Source: Pseudoclavibacter terrae
GTDB taxonomy: Bacteria > Actinomycetota > Actinomycetes > Actinomycetales > Microbacteriaceae
Direction of reading: 5' to 3'
NCBI RefSeq assembly: GCF_008831075.1
Contig: NZ_WBJX01000005.1
Span: 62,001-126,000, forward strand
Length of the DNA stretch: 64,000 nucleotides
The position numbers and the translations under genes are program-made. Below are positions 32,633 through 40,849 of this stretch, in pieces. The first letter of the stretch is position 1. Each line of letters starts with the position of its first letter. The notes beneath the pieces were generated by a model, which had not been told where the DNA came from, made no database searches, and was given only the letters and a program-made list of their open reading frames with translations.

Positions 32633-33751
32633 ATGTCGCTCGACACCACCGCCCCCGATTCCACCCAGCCAGACGGGTTCACCGCCGAACCCCTGGCCAT
32701 CCCCTCATCGCTCGGCGATGCGTCGGCCGATGCATTCCACGAGATGACGGCGTTGCGCAACACCGTCGCCCGGGAGACATACCGCAACGACGACTTCGTC
32801 CTGCCAGCTGAGGTGCTGCTTCCGGGGTACGAAGCGAGCGAGTACGAGCGCCGCGACGGTCGTCTCATCCGGGAGCACGGACGCCTCGTCGGCCGGGTCC
32901 TCTTCGACCTCCCGCTCACGGAAGACGTCCACATGGCGAAGATGATGCTCGAGATCCACGCGGAGGCGAGGGGCCGCGGGTTCGGGGCCGCCGCCTACGA
33001 GCTGGGTGAGCGCCTGGTGCGCGAAGCGGGCCGCACCGAGATCCGCACCTGGGTCGTGCACCGGGAGGCCGACGGGCCGCGCATGCCGTCACCGACCGGG
33101 GTGGGCGACATCCCCGCCCTCGACCCGGCCGCCCAGATGCTCGTCGGGCGCGGCTTCGAGCTGGGACAGGTCGAGCGGATGAGCGTGCTCGAGCTCGGTG
33201 AGGGGCGCGACGCCGGCCTCCGCGAGCTTCGCGACGGCGCGGCCGAGATCGCCGGCGACGACTACCGCTACGTGTCATGGGCCTACCCGACGCCCGAGGA
33301 GCACATCGACGGCTACGCGCACCTCAAGGCGCGGATGAGCACGGACGCCCCGCAGGGCGACCTCGCCGAGGACGAGCAGTCGTGGGACGCGAAGCGCGTT
33401 CGCGAGGAGCTCGAGTCGACCGCCACCGCCCGCGGCGACCAGGTGCTGGTCGGCGCGATCCAGCACCTCCCGAGCGGCGAGCTCGTGGCCTTCACCGAGC
33501 TGCAGCGGATGGCCGACGGCACGAAGCGGGCCGACCAGGAGGACACGCTCGTGCTCAGCGAGCACCGCGGCCACCGGCTCGGCCTGCTCGTGAAGGCGGA
33601 GAACCTGCTCGCGTGGAGGAGCCTGCACCCCGACGTCGAGCGGGTCTACACGTACAACGCCGAAGAGAACCAGCCGATGCTGAACGTCAACGAGGCCCTC
33701 GGCTTCCGTCCGTTCATCAGCGAAGGGGCCTGGCGGAAGGTGCTCGACTGA
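32633..33751 (+). CDS. Tandem GNAT N-acetyltransferase
   Basis: 372 aa with two GNAT-like halves. The first has RLVGRVLFDLPLTEDVHMA, then MMLEIHAEARGRGFGAAAYE (acetyl-CoA pyrophosphate loop RGRGFG); the second has QHLPSGELVAFTELQRMAD, QEDTLVLSEHRGHRLGLLVK (loop HRGHRLG) and a C-terminal YNAEENQPMLNVNEALGF. The layout resembles mycothiol-synthase-like double GNATs. ATG 32633 is chosen for AGGAAGC upstream; an in-frame ATG at 32597 is less likely. Divergent from the siderophore operon. Substrate unknown. Confidence 0.85.
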   Translation: MSLDTTAPDSTQPDGFTAEPLAIPSSLGDASADAFHEMTALRNTVARETYRNDDFVLPAEVLLPGYEASEYERRDGRLIREHGRLVGRVLFDLPLTEDVHMAKMMLEIHAEARGRGFGAAAYELGERLVREAGRTEIRTWVVHREADGPRMPSPTGVGDIPALDPAAQMLVGRGFELGQVERMSVLELGEGRDAGLRELRDGAAEIAGDDYRYVSWAYPTPEEHIDGYAHLKARMSTDAPQGDLAEDEQSWDAKRVREELESTATARGDQVLVGAIQHLPSGELVAFTELQRMADGTKRADQEDTLVLSEHRGHRLGLLVKAENLLAWRSLHPDVERVYTYNAEENQPMLNVNEALGFRPFISEGAWRKVLD

Positions 33752-33921
33752 GCACCCGGATTCGCTGAACGTCTCACTTGTGCTTGGGAGTACTAAAATT
33801 TACTCGGTTCCGGCCAGTAGAGGCCCGGCACTCCCTGAGACTGCGATGGTCGAATACCGGATCGCTCGGGCTTGAGGACTGCCAGCTCGAGAATTGGTGA
33901 TTCTTGTCTCGCGGTGTACGG

Positions 33922-34755
33922 TCACTCGGCCATAGAACGCGGATGCGTGATCTCGTTGCTTGCCTCGTCGACGGCGGTTCGTATCATGGTCATCCACTCT
34001 GACCGCTCAAGTTCCAGGGCGCAGCTGCTTCGCAGCTGCGCCCCGAGAACAGCGGAGCTACAAGCTTCCTTGTGCAAGGTGCCGGCTGCATTTCGAAGCG
34101 CCACTGCCGCAAATGACAGTACATCCTTGCCGTTCGGGCCGAGTTCATCCTTGGCAAGGGTTGAAAGTGCGTCGTTAATCTCTCCAAAGGTGACCTCGGT
34201 CTCGCTGGCCTGGATGAGGGCGCGAATGTACCTGTCCCGGTCAAAGACTAGTGTCCTGATGTCGGTTTTGGATGCGGGGTCAACGTTTCGGAAAGGCAGG
34301 CCCCATCCGTTCTCTCTGTTTGAGGCTCTCAGGGCGCCTACTTCTTCGCCAAGCTGTATTAGTTTCGCAACGAGCGTTGAGGCTCCGTTAAGTTTCTTGA
34401 TCTTTTCCGCAGATCCAAGGTGATCAATGATGAGATCGAGTACGCCCATTCGCACCAACATGCCTTCAAGGTCTCGTGCGTCGTAGCTGAAAATGGCCTC
34501 GTTCGCGGGTCTGGGATCGTAGTCGGCATCGATGATGGCGCGCACCCCGGGCATGCCCCATTCCTGTAACGCGCTCACGGCTCTAATGACGTTGCTCCTG
34601 GTCCCGGCAGCGAATACTATTTCTGGAGCGATGTGAGGCCTCATCACGAGTACGTCGTCAGGGCCCTCCACAAGCAAAACTGGTCGCTTCTCAACCTGTC
34701 GGTGTTGGCGGATGCGGTCCTCGACCCGATCCAGTTCACGCAAGGTCGACATCAA
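33922..34755 (-). CDS. DUF4435/TOPRIM-domain protein, AriB-like effector of a PARIS-type system
   Basis: 277 aa. TOPRIM-like catalytic residues are visible: RPVLLVEGPDDVLVM with Glu30, and VRAIIDADYDP with the DxD pair Asp76/Asp78. The remainder (YDARDLEGMLVRM, helical C-terminus) fits DUF4435. It starts inside the 3' end of an ABC-type ATPase gene (20-nt overlap), the AriA-AriB order of the anti-phage system PARIS, where AriB is the toxic nuclease. Visibly lower GC than its surroundings: 34381-34440 has 27 G+C in 60. Two in-frame ATGs (34755, 34752) are equally good starts. An OLD-like or other DUF4435 defence pair is the alternative. Confidence 0.78.
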   Translation of the reverse strand: MMSTLRELDRVEDRIRQHRQVEKRPVLLVEGPDDVLVMRPHIAPEIVFAAGTRSNVIRAVSALQEWGMPGVRAIIDADYDPRPANEAIFSYDARDLEGMLVRMGVLDLIIDHLGSAEKIKKLNGASTLVAKLIQLGEEVGALRASNRENGWGLPFRNVDPASKTDIRTLVFDRDRYIRALIQASETEVTFGEINDALSTLAKDELGPNGKDVLSFAAVALRNAAGTLHKEACSSAVLGAQLRSSCALELERSEWMTMIRTAVDEASNEITHPRSMAE

Positions 34756-36118
34756 CGTCTTCCTCTTCCTCTGGCTCAGACTCGGAAATCTGATCAGCGT
34801 TCCAGGACGCTATGGCGGGTAGTTCGAGTTCTTCGGCCAGATCCCACCGACCGTTGACGATACTGGCGGAGTGTGTCGCGAATACTACTTGAAGATCGTT
34901 AGCGGCTGCGATTCTGGAGATGTCTGCTAGAAACGAGTGTTTCCATGCGGCATGCAGGGAAATCTCGGGCTCGTCGATAAGCACGAGAGAGCCCCGCTGC
35001 GCCGCAAATAAAAGAAGAGTGAATAGCGCGACCAAGTGTTGCTCGCCAGAAGAGAGCCGCGACACTAGGAGTCTTTTCCCTGATGCGCTGAGGAAGTCCA
35101 GGCCCCCTTCGGGTGACACTGCAGTTCGCTTCCCGGACGGGGCTAGTTTTCCATCGAGAATCTCACGCAGCAATTGCAGTTTCGCATTCACTGGCAGGAG
35201 TGGTTCCAATCGTTGATCCCAGTCGTCTAAAAAGACACTCAGGATCCGACGCACCGTCGGGGTTGTGCTGCTGGGGAATGGAATTGGTGCAGCCCCCACC
35301 GCAAGGCCGTTGTGGGCCAGGGCCTCGTACCGTTCGACCGTGCGGTTATAGCGATTGTGCAGATCGCTCTCGTTCACGCTTAGCTTGGCGGCAGCTAGCG
35401 CCCGTGCTGCAAAGCTAAGGTCGGCGCTCTGAGTAACGCGGACTGAAGCGCGCCTCGCCTCCGCAATCTCATCCCGTAGTTTTTCGGTATAACCGCGAAT
35501 CCGCGACGCAGCACTCGACGGAGAACGGCTCGTAGTTTTACCCCAAGCGCCCAGGAGTCCTACATTGTCCGAGCGTGCGTCCAGGCGCCAGGTGTCGATG
35601 AAAATCGGTTGGGGAGCCCCGCAGAGCGCACGGATGGACGGGTGGTCGTCCAGCCTCGACAGTAACGAGAGATCGCGCGCACCGTACCGGCGCTCCAGGT
35701 CTGTGGCGCTCAGTGGCCTGTTGGTTCTCTCGTCGATCCACCGGTTCGGCCCCGTGCGGCGGACTTCCGGAGGTAGTCGACGCTCAAATGCGTCCAGTTC
35801 CTCCTGGCTCACGGCGAGTGTTTCTTCGTCTTCCTCGTGTGGCTCCGCGCGCACAACGATTTGGGCGGTATCGAAGGAGTCCGTTTCTCGCTCGACGACC
35901 AGTTCTCGGCCATCCGCGTACCTAACTTTGAACTCACTGAACGAGGTGCCCAGAAGGATTCGTGCATCAAGTGCCAGTGCGGCTGCAGTGAGTTTGAGGA
36001 GGTGTGTTTTGCCCGCTCCGTTGGGGGCTAGGAGCATTGTTGGCTCGTTTTCGCGAAAATGGACGATGTGATCGACATGACCAAAGAGACCACGGACCTG
36101 TATCTGTTGAATTCGCAT
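34736..36118 (-). CDS. AAA15/ABC-type ATPase, AriA-like sensor of a PARIS-type system
   Basis: 460 aa, SMC/RecF-like ATPase split by a long middle region. Walker A PNGAGKT at residues 32-38; near the C-terminus signature SRLSSGEQ (356-360), Walker B VLIDEPEISLH (D382, E383) and FATHS (about 413-417). Tail ends in an acidic run ESEPEEEEDVDVD. Good ribosome site GGGGAGAAG before ATG 36118. Translationally overlaps the TOPRIM gene. In PARIS, AriA assembles as an ATPase scaffold holding AriB until a phage anti-restriction protein triggers release; that role here is inference from the pair of domains. Low-GC codon use suggests horizontal gain. Confidence 0.8.
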   Translation of the reverse strand: MRIQQIQVRGLFGHVDHIVHFRENEPTMLLAPNGAGKTHLLKLTAAALALDARILLGTSFSEFKVRYADGRELVVERETDSFDTAQIVVRAEPHEEDEETLAVSQEELDAFERRLPPEVRRTGPNRWIDERTNRPLSATDLERRYGARDLSLLSRLDDHPSIRALCGAPQPIFIDTWRLDARSDNVGLLGAWGKTTSRSPSSAASRIRGYTEKLRDEIAEARRASVRVTQSADLSFAARALAAAKLSVNESDLHNRYNRTVERYEALAHNGLAVGAAPIPFPSSTTPTVRRILSVFLDDWDQRLEPLLPVNAKLQLLREILDGKLAPSGKRTAVSPEGGLDFLSASGKRLLVSRLSSGEQHLVALFTLLLFAAQRGSLVLIDEPEISLHAAWKHSFLADISRIAAANDLQVVFATHSASIVNGRWDLAEELELPAIASWNADQISESEPEEEEDVDVDLA

Positions 36119-36244
36119 GTTGCTTCTCCCCTTGAGCTTCGGTAGAACATAGGAAAGCACACTCTGAGCAGTTTCGTAATCGAATCGTTTTAGCTTCTGG
36201 GTCGAAGGCCACAGTGGACGCTCTGGTGAGCGCCCACGCCCCGG

Positions 36245-36250
36245 TAAGCT
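36245..36250 (+). promoter_or_regulatory. -10 box TAAGCT of gltX
   Basis: TAAGCT ends 9 nt before the gltX ATG with no ribosome site between, so a leaderless or very short-leader transcript is likely. It places a promoter right after the defence pair, meaning gltX does not depend on upstream genes. Confidence 0.45.
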
Positions 36251-36259
36251 GGGGGCCTC

Positions 36260-37783
36260 ATGACTGCATCCTCTTCTTCGCTCGTAACCACCGCAACGGG
36301 CAGCGATGTCCGCGTCCGCTTCTGCCCGTCGCCGACGGGGACCCCGCACGTCGGGCTCATCCGCACGGCCCTCTTCAACTGGGCCTACGCGAAGCACACC
36401 GGGGGCACCTTCGTGTTCCGCATCGAGGACACGGATGCGGAGCGCGACTCCGAGGAGAGCTACCAGCAGATCATCGACGGCCTCGGCTGGCTCGGGCTCG
36501 GCTGGGACGAGGGCGTGAACGTGGGTGGGCCGCACGAGCCGTACCGCCAGTCGCAGCGCACCGACATCTACCTCGACGTCATCCAGAAGCTCCGCGACGC
36601 CGGCCACCTGTACGAGTCCTTCGCGACGGGCGAGGAGATCGAGGCGCGCAACATCGCCGCCGGTCGCGACCCGAAGATGGGCTACGACAACTACGAGCGC
36701 GACCTGTCCGCCGACGAGATCGCCCGCCTCAAGGCCGAGGGGCGCGAGCCCGCGCTGCGCCTGCGGGTGCCGGACACCGACCTCTCCTTCGACGACCTCG
36801 TGCGCGGCGAGATCACATTCAAGGCGGGCTCGTTCCCCGACTTCGTGCTCGTGCGCCCGAACGGCAAGCCGCTCTACACGCTCGTGAACCCCGTCGACGA
36901 CGCGCTCATGGGCATCACCCACGTGCTCCGCGGCGAGGACCTCCTCTCATCGACGCCGCGCCAGATCGCGCTCTACCACGCGCTCATCGACGTGGGAGTC
37001 GCCGAGTTCATCCCGCGCTTCGGCCACCTGCCCTACGTCATGGGCGAGGGCAACAAGAAGCTCTCCAAGCGCGACCCCGAGTCCAACCTCTTCCACCACC
37101 GCGACCGCGGCTTCCTCCCCGAGGGGCTCCTCAACTACCTGTCCCTGCTCGGCTGGTCCATTGCCGCCGACCGCGACGTGTTCACGATGGACGAGATGAT
37201 CGTCGCGTTCGACGTGGAAGACGTCAACCCGAACCCGGCACGCTTCGACCTCACGAAAGCCGAGGCCATCAACGGCGAGCACATGCGCCTGCTCGGCGCC
37301 GACGACTTCGCGTCACGCCTCGTCGCCCCGCTGCAGCTCGCCGGGGTGCTCCCGCTCGAGACGACGGATGCGCAGCTCGAGCTGCTCGGCCGCGCCGCGC
37401 CGCTCGTGCAGGAGCGCATGCAGCTCCTCGGCGAGGCCCCGGAGATGCTCGGCTTCCTCTTCGTCGACGCCGCAGATCTCGAAGTCGAGGACACGGCGGT
37501 CGGGTCGCTGAAGGGCGACGTCTCCGGCGTGCTCGACGCATCCATCACGGCCCTCGACGCGCTCGACGCACCGGATGCGTGGACGACGGAGCAGATCGAG
37601 GCGGCGCTCCGCGGCGCGCTCATCGACGGCCTCGGCCTCAAGCCGCGCGTCGCGTTCGGCCCCATCCGCGTCGCCGTCTCCGGCCGCAAGATCTCCCCGC
37701 CCCTCTTCGAGTCGCTCGAGCTGCTCGGCCGCGAGCAGTCGCTCGCGCGCATCCGCTCGCTCGCCTCGCGCCTCGCCGCGTAG
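36260..37783 (+). CDS. gltX: Glutamate-tRNA ligase
   Basis: 507-aa class I aminoacyl-tRNA synthetase charging tRNA-Glu. HIGH-type motif [11 protein letters not shown] at residues 23-33, [29 protein letters not shown], and the KMSKS equivalent KKLSKRD (about 266-272). C-terminal anticodon-binding helical domains complete the normal length. As in other actinobacteria it is followed at a distance by tRNA-Gln; GltX may be non-discriminating if the organism uses the amidotransferase route. Essential housekeeping gene and a marker of backbone DNA. Confidence 0.97.
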   Translation: MTASSSSLVTTATGSDVRVRFCPSPTGTPHVGLIRTALFNWAYAKHTGGTFVFRIEDTDAERDSEESYQQIIDGLGWLGLGWDEGVNVGGPHEPYRQSQRTDIYLDVIQKLRDAGHLYESFATGEEIEARNIAAGRDPKMGYDNYERDLSADEIARLKAEGREPALRLRVPDTDLSFDDLVRGEITFKAGSFPDFVLVRPNGKPLYTLVNPVDDALMGITHVLRGEDLLSSTPRQIALYHALIDVGVAEFIPRFGHLPYVMGEGNKKLSKRDPESNLFHHRDRGFLPEGLLNYLSLLGWSIAADRDVFTMDEMIVAFDVEDVNPNPARFDLTKAEAINGEHMRLLGADDFASRLVAPLQLAGVLPLETTDAQLELLGRAAPLVQERMQLLGEAPEMLGFLFVDAADLEVEDTAVGSLKGDVSGVLDASITALDALDAPDAWTTEQIEAALRGALIDGLGLKPRVAFGPIRVAVSGRKISPPLFESLELLGREQSLARIRSLASRLAA

Positions 37784-37825
37784 CCCGCGCGGCCCGCGCG
37801 CGGCCCGCGCGCTCACCCCCTCGTT

Positions 37826-37889
37826 TCGGGATGGGTTAATCACTTCGGGATGGTTTCTTTCCCATCCCGAAGCGATTAACCCATCCCGA
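37826..37889. repeat. 64-bp palindrome (family D, copy 1)
   Basis: 28-nt arms (37826-37853, 37862-37889) pair with one A-C mismatch around an 8-nt loop TTTCTTTC. Within each arm TCGGGATGG occurs twice. It follows gltX by 42 nt and may terminate it. The same unit recurs at 38058-38121. Confidence 0.85.
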
Positions 37890-37923
37890 GATTTGTGTCC
37901 GGGGGTGGAGGTGGTGTCGTCGC

Positions 37924-37968
37924 GTAGTCGGCGTAGGCGCAGTCGGTGTAGGTGCAGTCGGCGTGCGC
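37924..37968. repeat. 15-nt tandem repeat, three units
   Basis: Units GTAGTCGGCGTAGGC, GCAGTCGGTGTAGGT and GCAGTCGGCGTGCGC in series, lying between the two family-D palindromes. Confidence 0.65.
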
Positions 37969-38057
37969 GGGTCGATGCGGGTGCGCGCGAATGTTCCGCG
38001 GTTTGCTCGGCCGCTCGTCGAGCACTGACCCGCTCGTCGAGCACTCACCCCTTTGTT

Positions 38058-38121
38058 TCGGGATGGGTAAGACACTTCGGGATGGTTTCTTTCCCATCCC
38101 GAAGCGATTAACCCATCCCGA
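38058..38121. repeat. 64-bp palindrome (family D, copy 2)
   Basis: Same loop and right arm as 37826-37889, but the left arm carries TAAGAC where copy 1 has TTAATC, breaking several pairs. Flanks on both sides (CTCACCCC before, CTTGTGTCCGGGG after) are also shared with copy 1, so a unit larger than the palindrome was duplicated. Confidence 0.8.
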
Positions 38122-38244
38122 GACTTGTGTCCGGGGCGGACGCCCGCGGAGCGCGCCGGCCCTCGCACGTCGGGACGGGTGAGGATACCCTCAGAGGATG
38201 CCCGCTGGCCTGAGCTTGCGGGCGGGAGACTCCGGGAGGACTGC

Positions 38245-39330
38245 ATGACCGAGGCCTTGGGCACGCACTACGACGTCGTCGTCATCGGGGGTGGGCCAGC
38301 GGGGTTGCAGGCGGCGTTGATCCTCGCGCGGCACCGGTACTCGACGCTGGTGCTCGACGGCAATCGGCCCCGGCATTCGGCGACGCTCGAGGCGCACGGC
38401 TTCCTGACGCGTGACCACACGGCTCCGAACGAGCTGCGCAGGCTGGGGCGTGAGGACGTCGAGGCGTACGAGGATGCGGAGATCCAATTCGCCCAGGTTT
38501 CTCGGGTGCGCGCGCTGAGCGACGAGGAGTCGGCGGGCGCGGAGGCCTCGCAGGGGGCCGCGTTCGAGGGGGCATTCGCGTTCGTGGCGGGCGGCGTCCC
38601 CGCCGAGGACGGTTCGAGTGTCAGCACGGATCCGCGCGAGATCGCGTCTCGTCGCCGGGGTGGTGTGCGCGTGCCGTACCGGTTCGCGGTCGAGGCGAAG
38701 GGCGTGCGCGGCACGCCGGCGCGTGCGGTGTTCGCGCGTTCGGTGATCCTGGCGACCGGGCTCACGGAGGTGCTGCCGGCGCTGCCGATGCTGCGCGCGT
38801 TCTACGGCACGAGCATCCACAGCTGCGTCGAGTGCGACGGATGGACGCAGCGCGACCGCCGAGTCTCGGTCATCGCCGCGCCCGGGGTGACGGATCTGTA
38901 CGAGCGGGCGGTGCAGCTGACGCGCTTCACCGGCGCGCTGACCGTGTTCGCGGGACAGGGACAGCTCGGGGCGCTGCAGGAGTTCGACCTCGTCGATCGC
39001 GGCGTGGTCGTGGAAACACGTGAGGTGGTCGACGTCGAGGGCGGCCCAGGAGGAGTGACGGGGGTCGCCCTCGCCGACGGGGATGTCGTGACCGCGGAGG
39101 CGGTCTTCGTGCGCCCCAACTACGTGGCGAAGCTCGACTTCGCGAGTGAGCTCGGCATCGACTTCGACGGCCTCGGGCTCGTGGCCGCGGATGCGCACGG
39201 CCGCACCAGCGTGCCGGGAATCTACGCGACCGGGGAGCTGACGGGCCCTGGCCCGCAGATGCTGATCGTCGCCGCGGGCAACGGCGCGGAGACGGGCATG
39301 GCCGTCGATCGTGACCTCCTGGGCCTGTAG
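38245..39330 (+). CDS. Thioredoxin-reductase-like NAD(P)/FAD-dependent oxidoreductase
   Basis: 361 aa. FAD-binding [15 protein letters not shown] at residues about 11-25, [14 protein letters not shown], a CxxC in SCVECDGW (C194, C197) at the place of the redox disulfide of thioredoxin reductases, and the C-terminal [22 protein letters not shown]. An arginine/alanine-rich segment of some 50-60 residues is inserted around residues 95-155 compared with the usual 300-320 aa proteins. GGGAGGACTGC precedes ATG 38245. Partner thiol protein unknown. Confidence 0.82.
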   Translation: MTEALGTHYDVVVIGGGPAGLQAALILARHRYSTLVLDGNRPRHSATLEAHGFLTRDHTAPNELRRLGREDVEAYEDAEIQFAQVSRVRALSDEESAGAEASQGAAFEGAFAFVAGGVPAEDGSSVSTDPREIASRRRGGVRVPYRFAVEAKGVRGTPARAVFARSVILATGLTEVLPALPMLRAFYGTSIHSCVECDGWTQRDRRVSVIAAPGVTDLYERAVQLTRFTGALTVFAGQGQLGALQEFDLVDRGVVVETREVVDVEGGPGGVTGVALADGDVVTAEAVFVRPNYVAKLDFASELGIDFDGLGLVAADAHGRTSVPGIYATGELTGPGPQMLIVAAGNGAETGMAVDRDLLGL

Positions 39331-39428
39331 CTCGGCTCTGGAGCGCGGCTCTCGCCTCCGGTCGCTGACACGCTGATTTGTTCAGCCTCCGGGAGTGCGC
39401 TATGCTCTCTGAGGCGCTTCGGTGCCAG

Positions 39429-39503
39429 TGGGGTATGGTGTAATTGGCAACACGGAGGTTTCTGGTACCTTTGTTCTTGGTTCGAGTCCAGGTACCCCAG
39501 CCA
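39429..39503 (+). tRNA. tRNA-Gln (anticodon CTG)
   Basis: Cloverleaf read by hand: acceptor TGGGGTA/TACCCCA, D-arm GTG-TAATTGGCAA-CAC, anticodon arm GAGGT-TTCTGGT-ACCTT with CTG at 34-36, T-arm CTTGG-TTCGAGT-CCAGG, discriminator G, and an encoded CCA at 39501-39503. Reads glutamine codon CAG, the dominant one at this GC. Followed by a strong terminator. Confidence 0.95.
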
Positions 39504-39526
39504 GTTTGAGCAACACAGGCAACACG

Positions 39527-39554
39527 AAAAAGGCCCCGCTGAGCGGGGCCTTTT
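39527..39554 (+). terminator. Rho-independent terminator after tRNA-Gln
   Basis: AAAAGGCCCCGCT-GAGCGGGGCCTTTT: nine- to ten-bp GC stem with flanking A and T runs, working in both directions. It also stands just beyond the 3' end of the convergent NERD gene. Confidence 0.9.
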
Positions 39555-39580
39555 CGCGTACCTGCGCTCTGTCGTCCGGG

Positions 39581-40666
39581 TCACCCCGTGGGCGCATCGA
39601 CCATCGCTGGGGCGGGCGGGGTGTCCAGGACCGGGTTGACCTCACTGGCGAGGAGCGCTGCCGGTCCGCGCGAGAACGCTCCGAAGCCATCGATCTTGGC
39701 CCCGCCCGCGTGCAGGAGCGCCGCCATCCGCTCCACGAGGTCATGGTCGAGGCGCTCCCGCGTGGTCCGCTCTCGGCGCACGAGGAGGTCGAGGAACTCC
39801 CGCTCGCCCGCGACGACGGCTGTCTTGTCCTCCTGCGCGGTGCCGGCTCGCGTCTCGGTGAAGACGGTCGCGTCGGAACTCGAATAGAACACGCACGTCT
39901 CGATCCAGGGAGCACCGCCGAGGTGCTCGTCGAGGTGCTTGGAGAGGTGCACGGCCTGCGCTCTGACCTGCTTGCGCGGTGACTTGGAGCCGAGGTGCGT
40001 GCGCACGACGAGCCCGCCGGCTTCCTCTTCGCCGCCTCTGAACGGGCCGCTTCGGGGTGCGATCTGCACGGCGAAGGGTGGATCGAGTCTGGAGTCGTCG
40101 ATGAGGTTCTTGTACGAGGTGCTCGCGGCGCTCGGTCGGATGCCGTCGAAGATGGTTCCGCGCCAGCGTTTGTGCTCGACGATGAGCGCCCCGGCGGTTG
40201 TGATGAGCACGTGGTCGATCTGCGTCACGTATCGGTTGGTGCTCAAGCCTGCTTCGACGAGGATGCACGTATTGGTGGCGAGTACCCCGTCCAGCCCAAG
40301 GGTCGCGCAGCCCTGGAGGATCGCCGCCCTCGAGATGAGCTCATACTCCAGGGAGCGCCTGGCCTGCTGCTGGTGGTGGTGGAGCTCCATCTGGCGTCGC
40401 TGGAGTTCCTGGTCGTGGGCCTGCGCGAGCTGTTCAAGACGGGCATCCGTCGTCCGCAGGAGCTCCCGCTGTCGCTCGTCGAACGCTGCGTGTGCTCGCT
40501 CCGCCTCGGCGGCAAGCGCCTTCCGTTCAGCCTCTGCAGCGTTCTCGCGCTCATCGAGCGTGGCCTTCCAGCGTTTGTTCGCCCGAGCCCTGAAGACGAG
40601 CGCGACGATGACTGCGACTGCTGCACCGAGCACGAAGCTCACCGCGACCCACCCCTGAGTGTCCAT
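39581..40666 (-). CDS. Membrane-anchored NERD-domain protein
   Basis: 361 aa. An N-terminal membrane helix (VAVSFVLGAAVAVIVALVF, residues about 7-25) is followed by a charged coiled coil to about residue 120, then a NERD (nuclease-related) domain: TQIDHVLITTAGALIVEHK holds the Asp and Glu-x-Lys expected of the restriction-endonuclease-like fold, followed by WRGTIFDG. The C-terminal part (HLGGAPWIETCVFYSSSDAT) continues the domain. Function of NERD proteins is poorly known; DNA or RNA cleavage is inferred from fold. Convergent with tRNA-Gln. No ribosome site of note. Confidence 0.8.
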   Translation of the reverse strand: MDTQGWVAVSFVLGAAVAVIVALVFRARANKRWKATLDERENAAEAERKALAAEAERAHAAFDERQRELLRTTDARLEQLAQAHDQELQRRQMELHHHQQQARRSLEYELISRAAILQGCATLGLDGVLATNTCILVEAGLSTNRYVTQIDHVLITTAGALIVEHKRWRGTIFDGIRPSAASTSYKNLIDDSRLDPPFAVQIAPRSGPFRGGEEEAGGLVVRTHLGSKSPRKQVRAQAVHLSKHLDEHLGGAPWIETCVFYSSSDATVFTETRAGTAQEDKTAVVAGEREFLDLLVRRERTTRERLDHDLVERMAALLHAGGAKIDGFGAFSRGPAALLASEVNPVLDTPPAPAMVDAPTG

Positions 40667-40849
40667 ACGCCAAGTACAGCACCGGCCACCGACATCGGGC
40701 GGGAACGCCGGGCGGGCGGAGCACGCGTGGGGGTGATCAGGGGAGTTCGACGGGGAGTTGCAGGGAGCCGAACACACTCCGGCTTCCGGCGCAGACGCCA
40801 GCCTCACTAGGCTGGCGGGACCCCGCTTCCCTTTCGAGAGGATCTCCCC

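Larger units (their letters stand above)
37784..38244. other. 461-bp intergenic region with duplicated palindromic unit
   Basis: Holds GC-only short repeats (37788-37812), two copies of a roughly 90-bp unit each containing a long palindrome (about 37813-37905 and 38045-38137), and between them a 15-nt tandem repeat at 37924-37968. Open frames on the minus strand here follow the repeats and look non-coding. Confidence 0.65.

Noticed and set aside
37813-38137. CRISPR array
   Set aside because: Only two copies, each a long palindrome, with no regular spacers and no cas genes.
37876-38264. Small minus-strand frames in the gltX downstream region
   Set aside because: They translate the repeat units themselves and have no ribosome site or motif.
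39429-39503. tRNA-Gln as attachment site of an integrated island
   Set aside because: No integrase gene and no repeated tRNA 3' end were found in the window; the terminator follows the tRNA normally.
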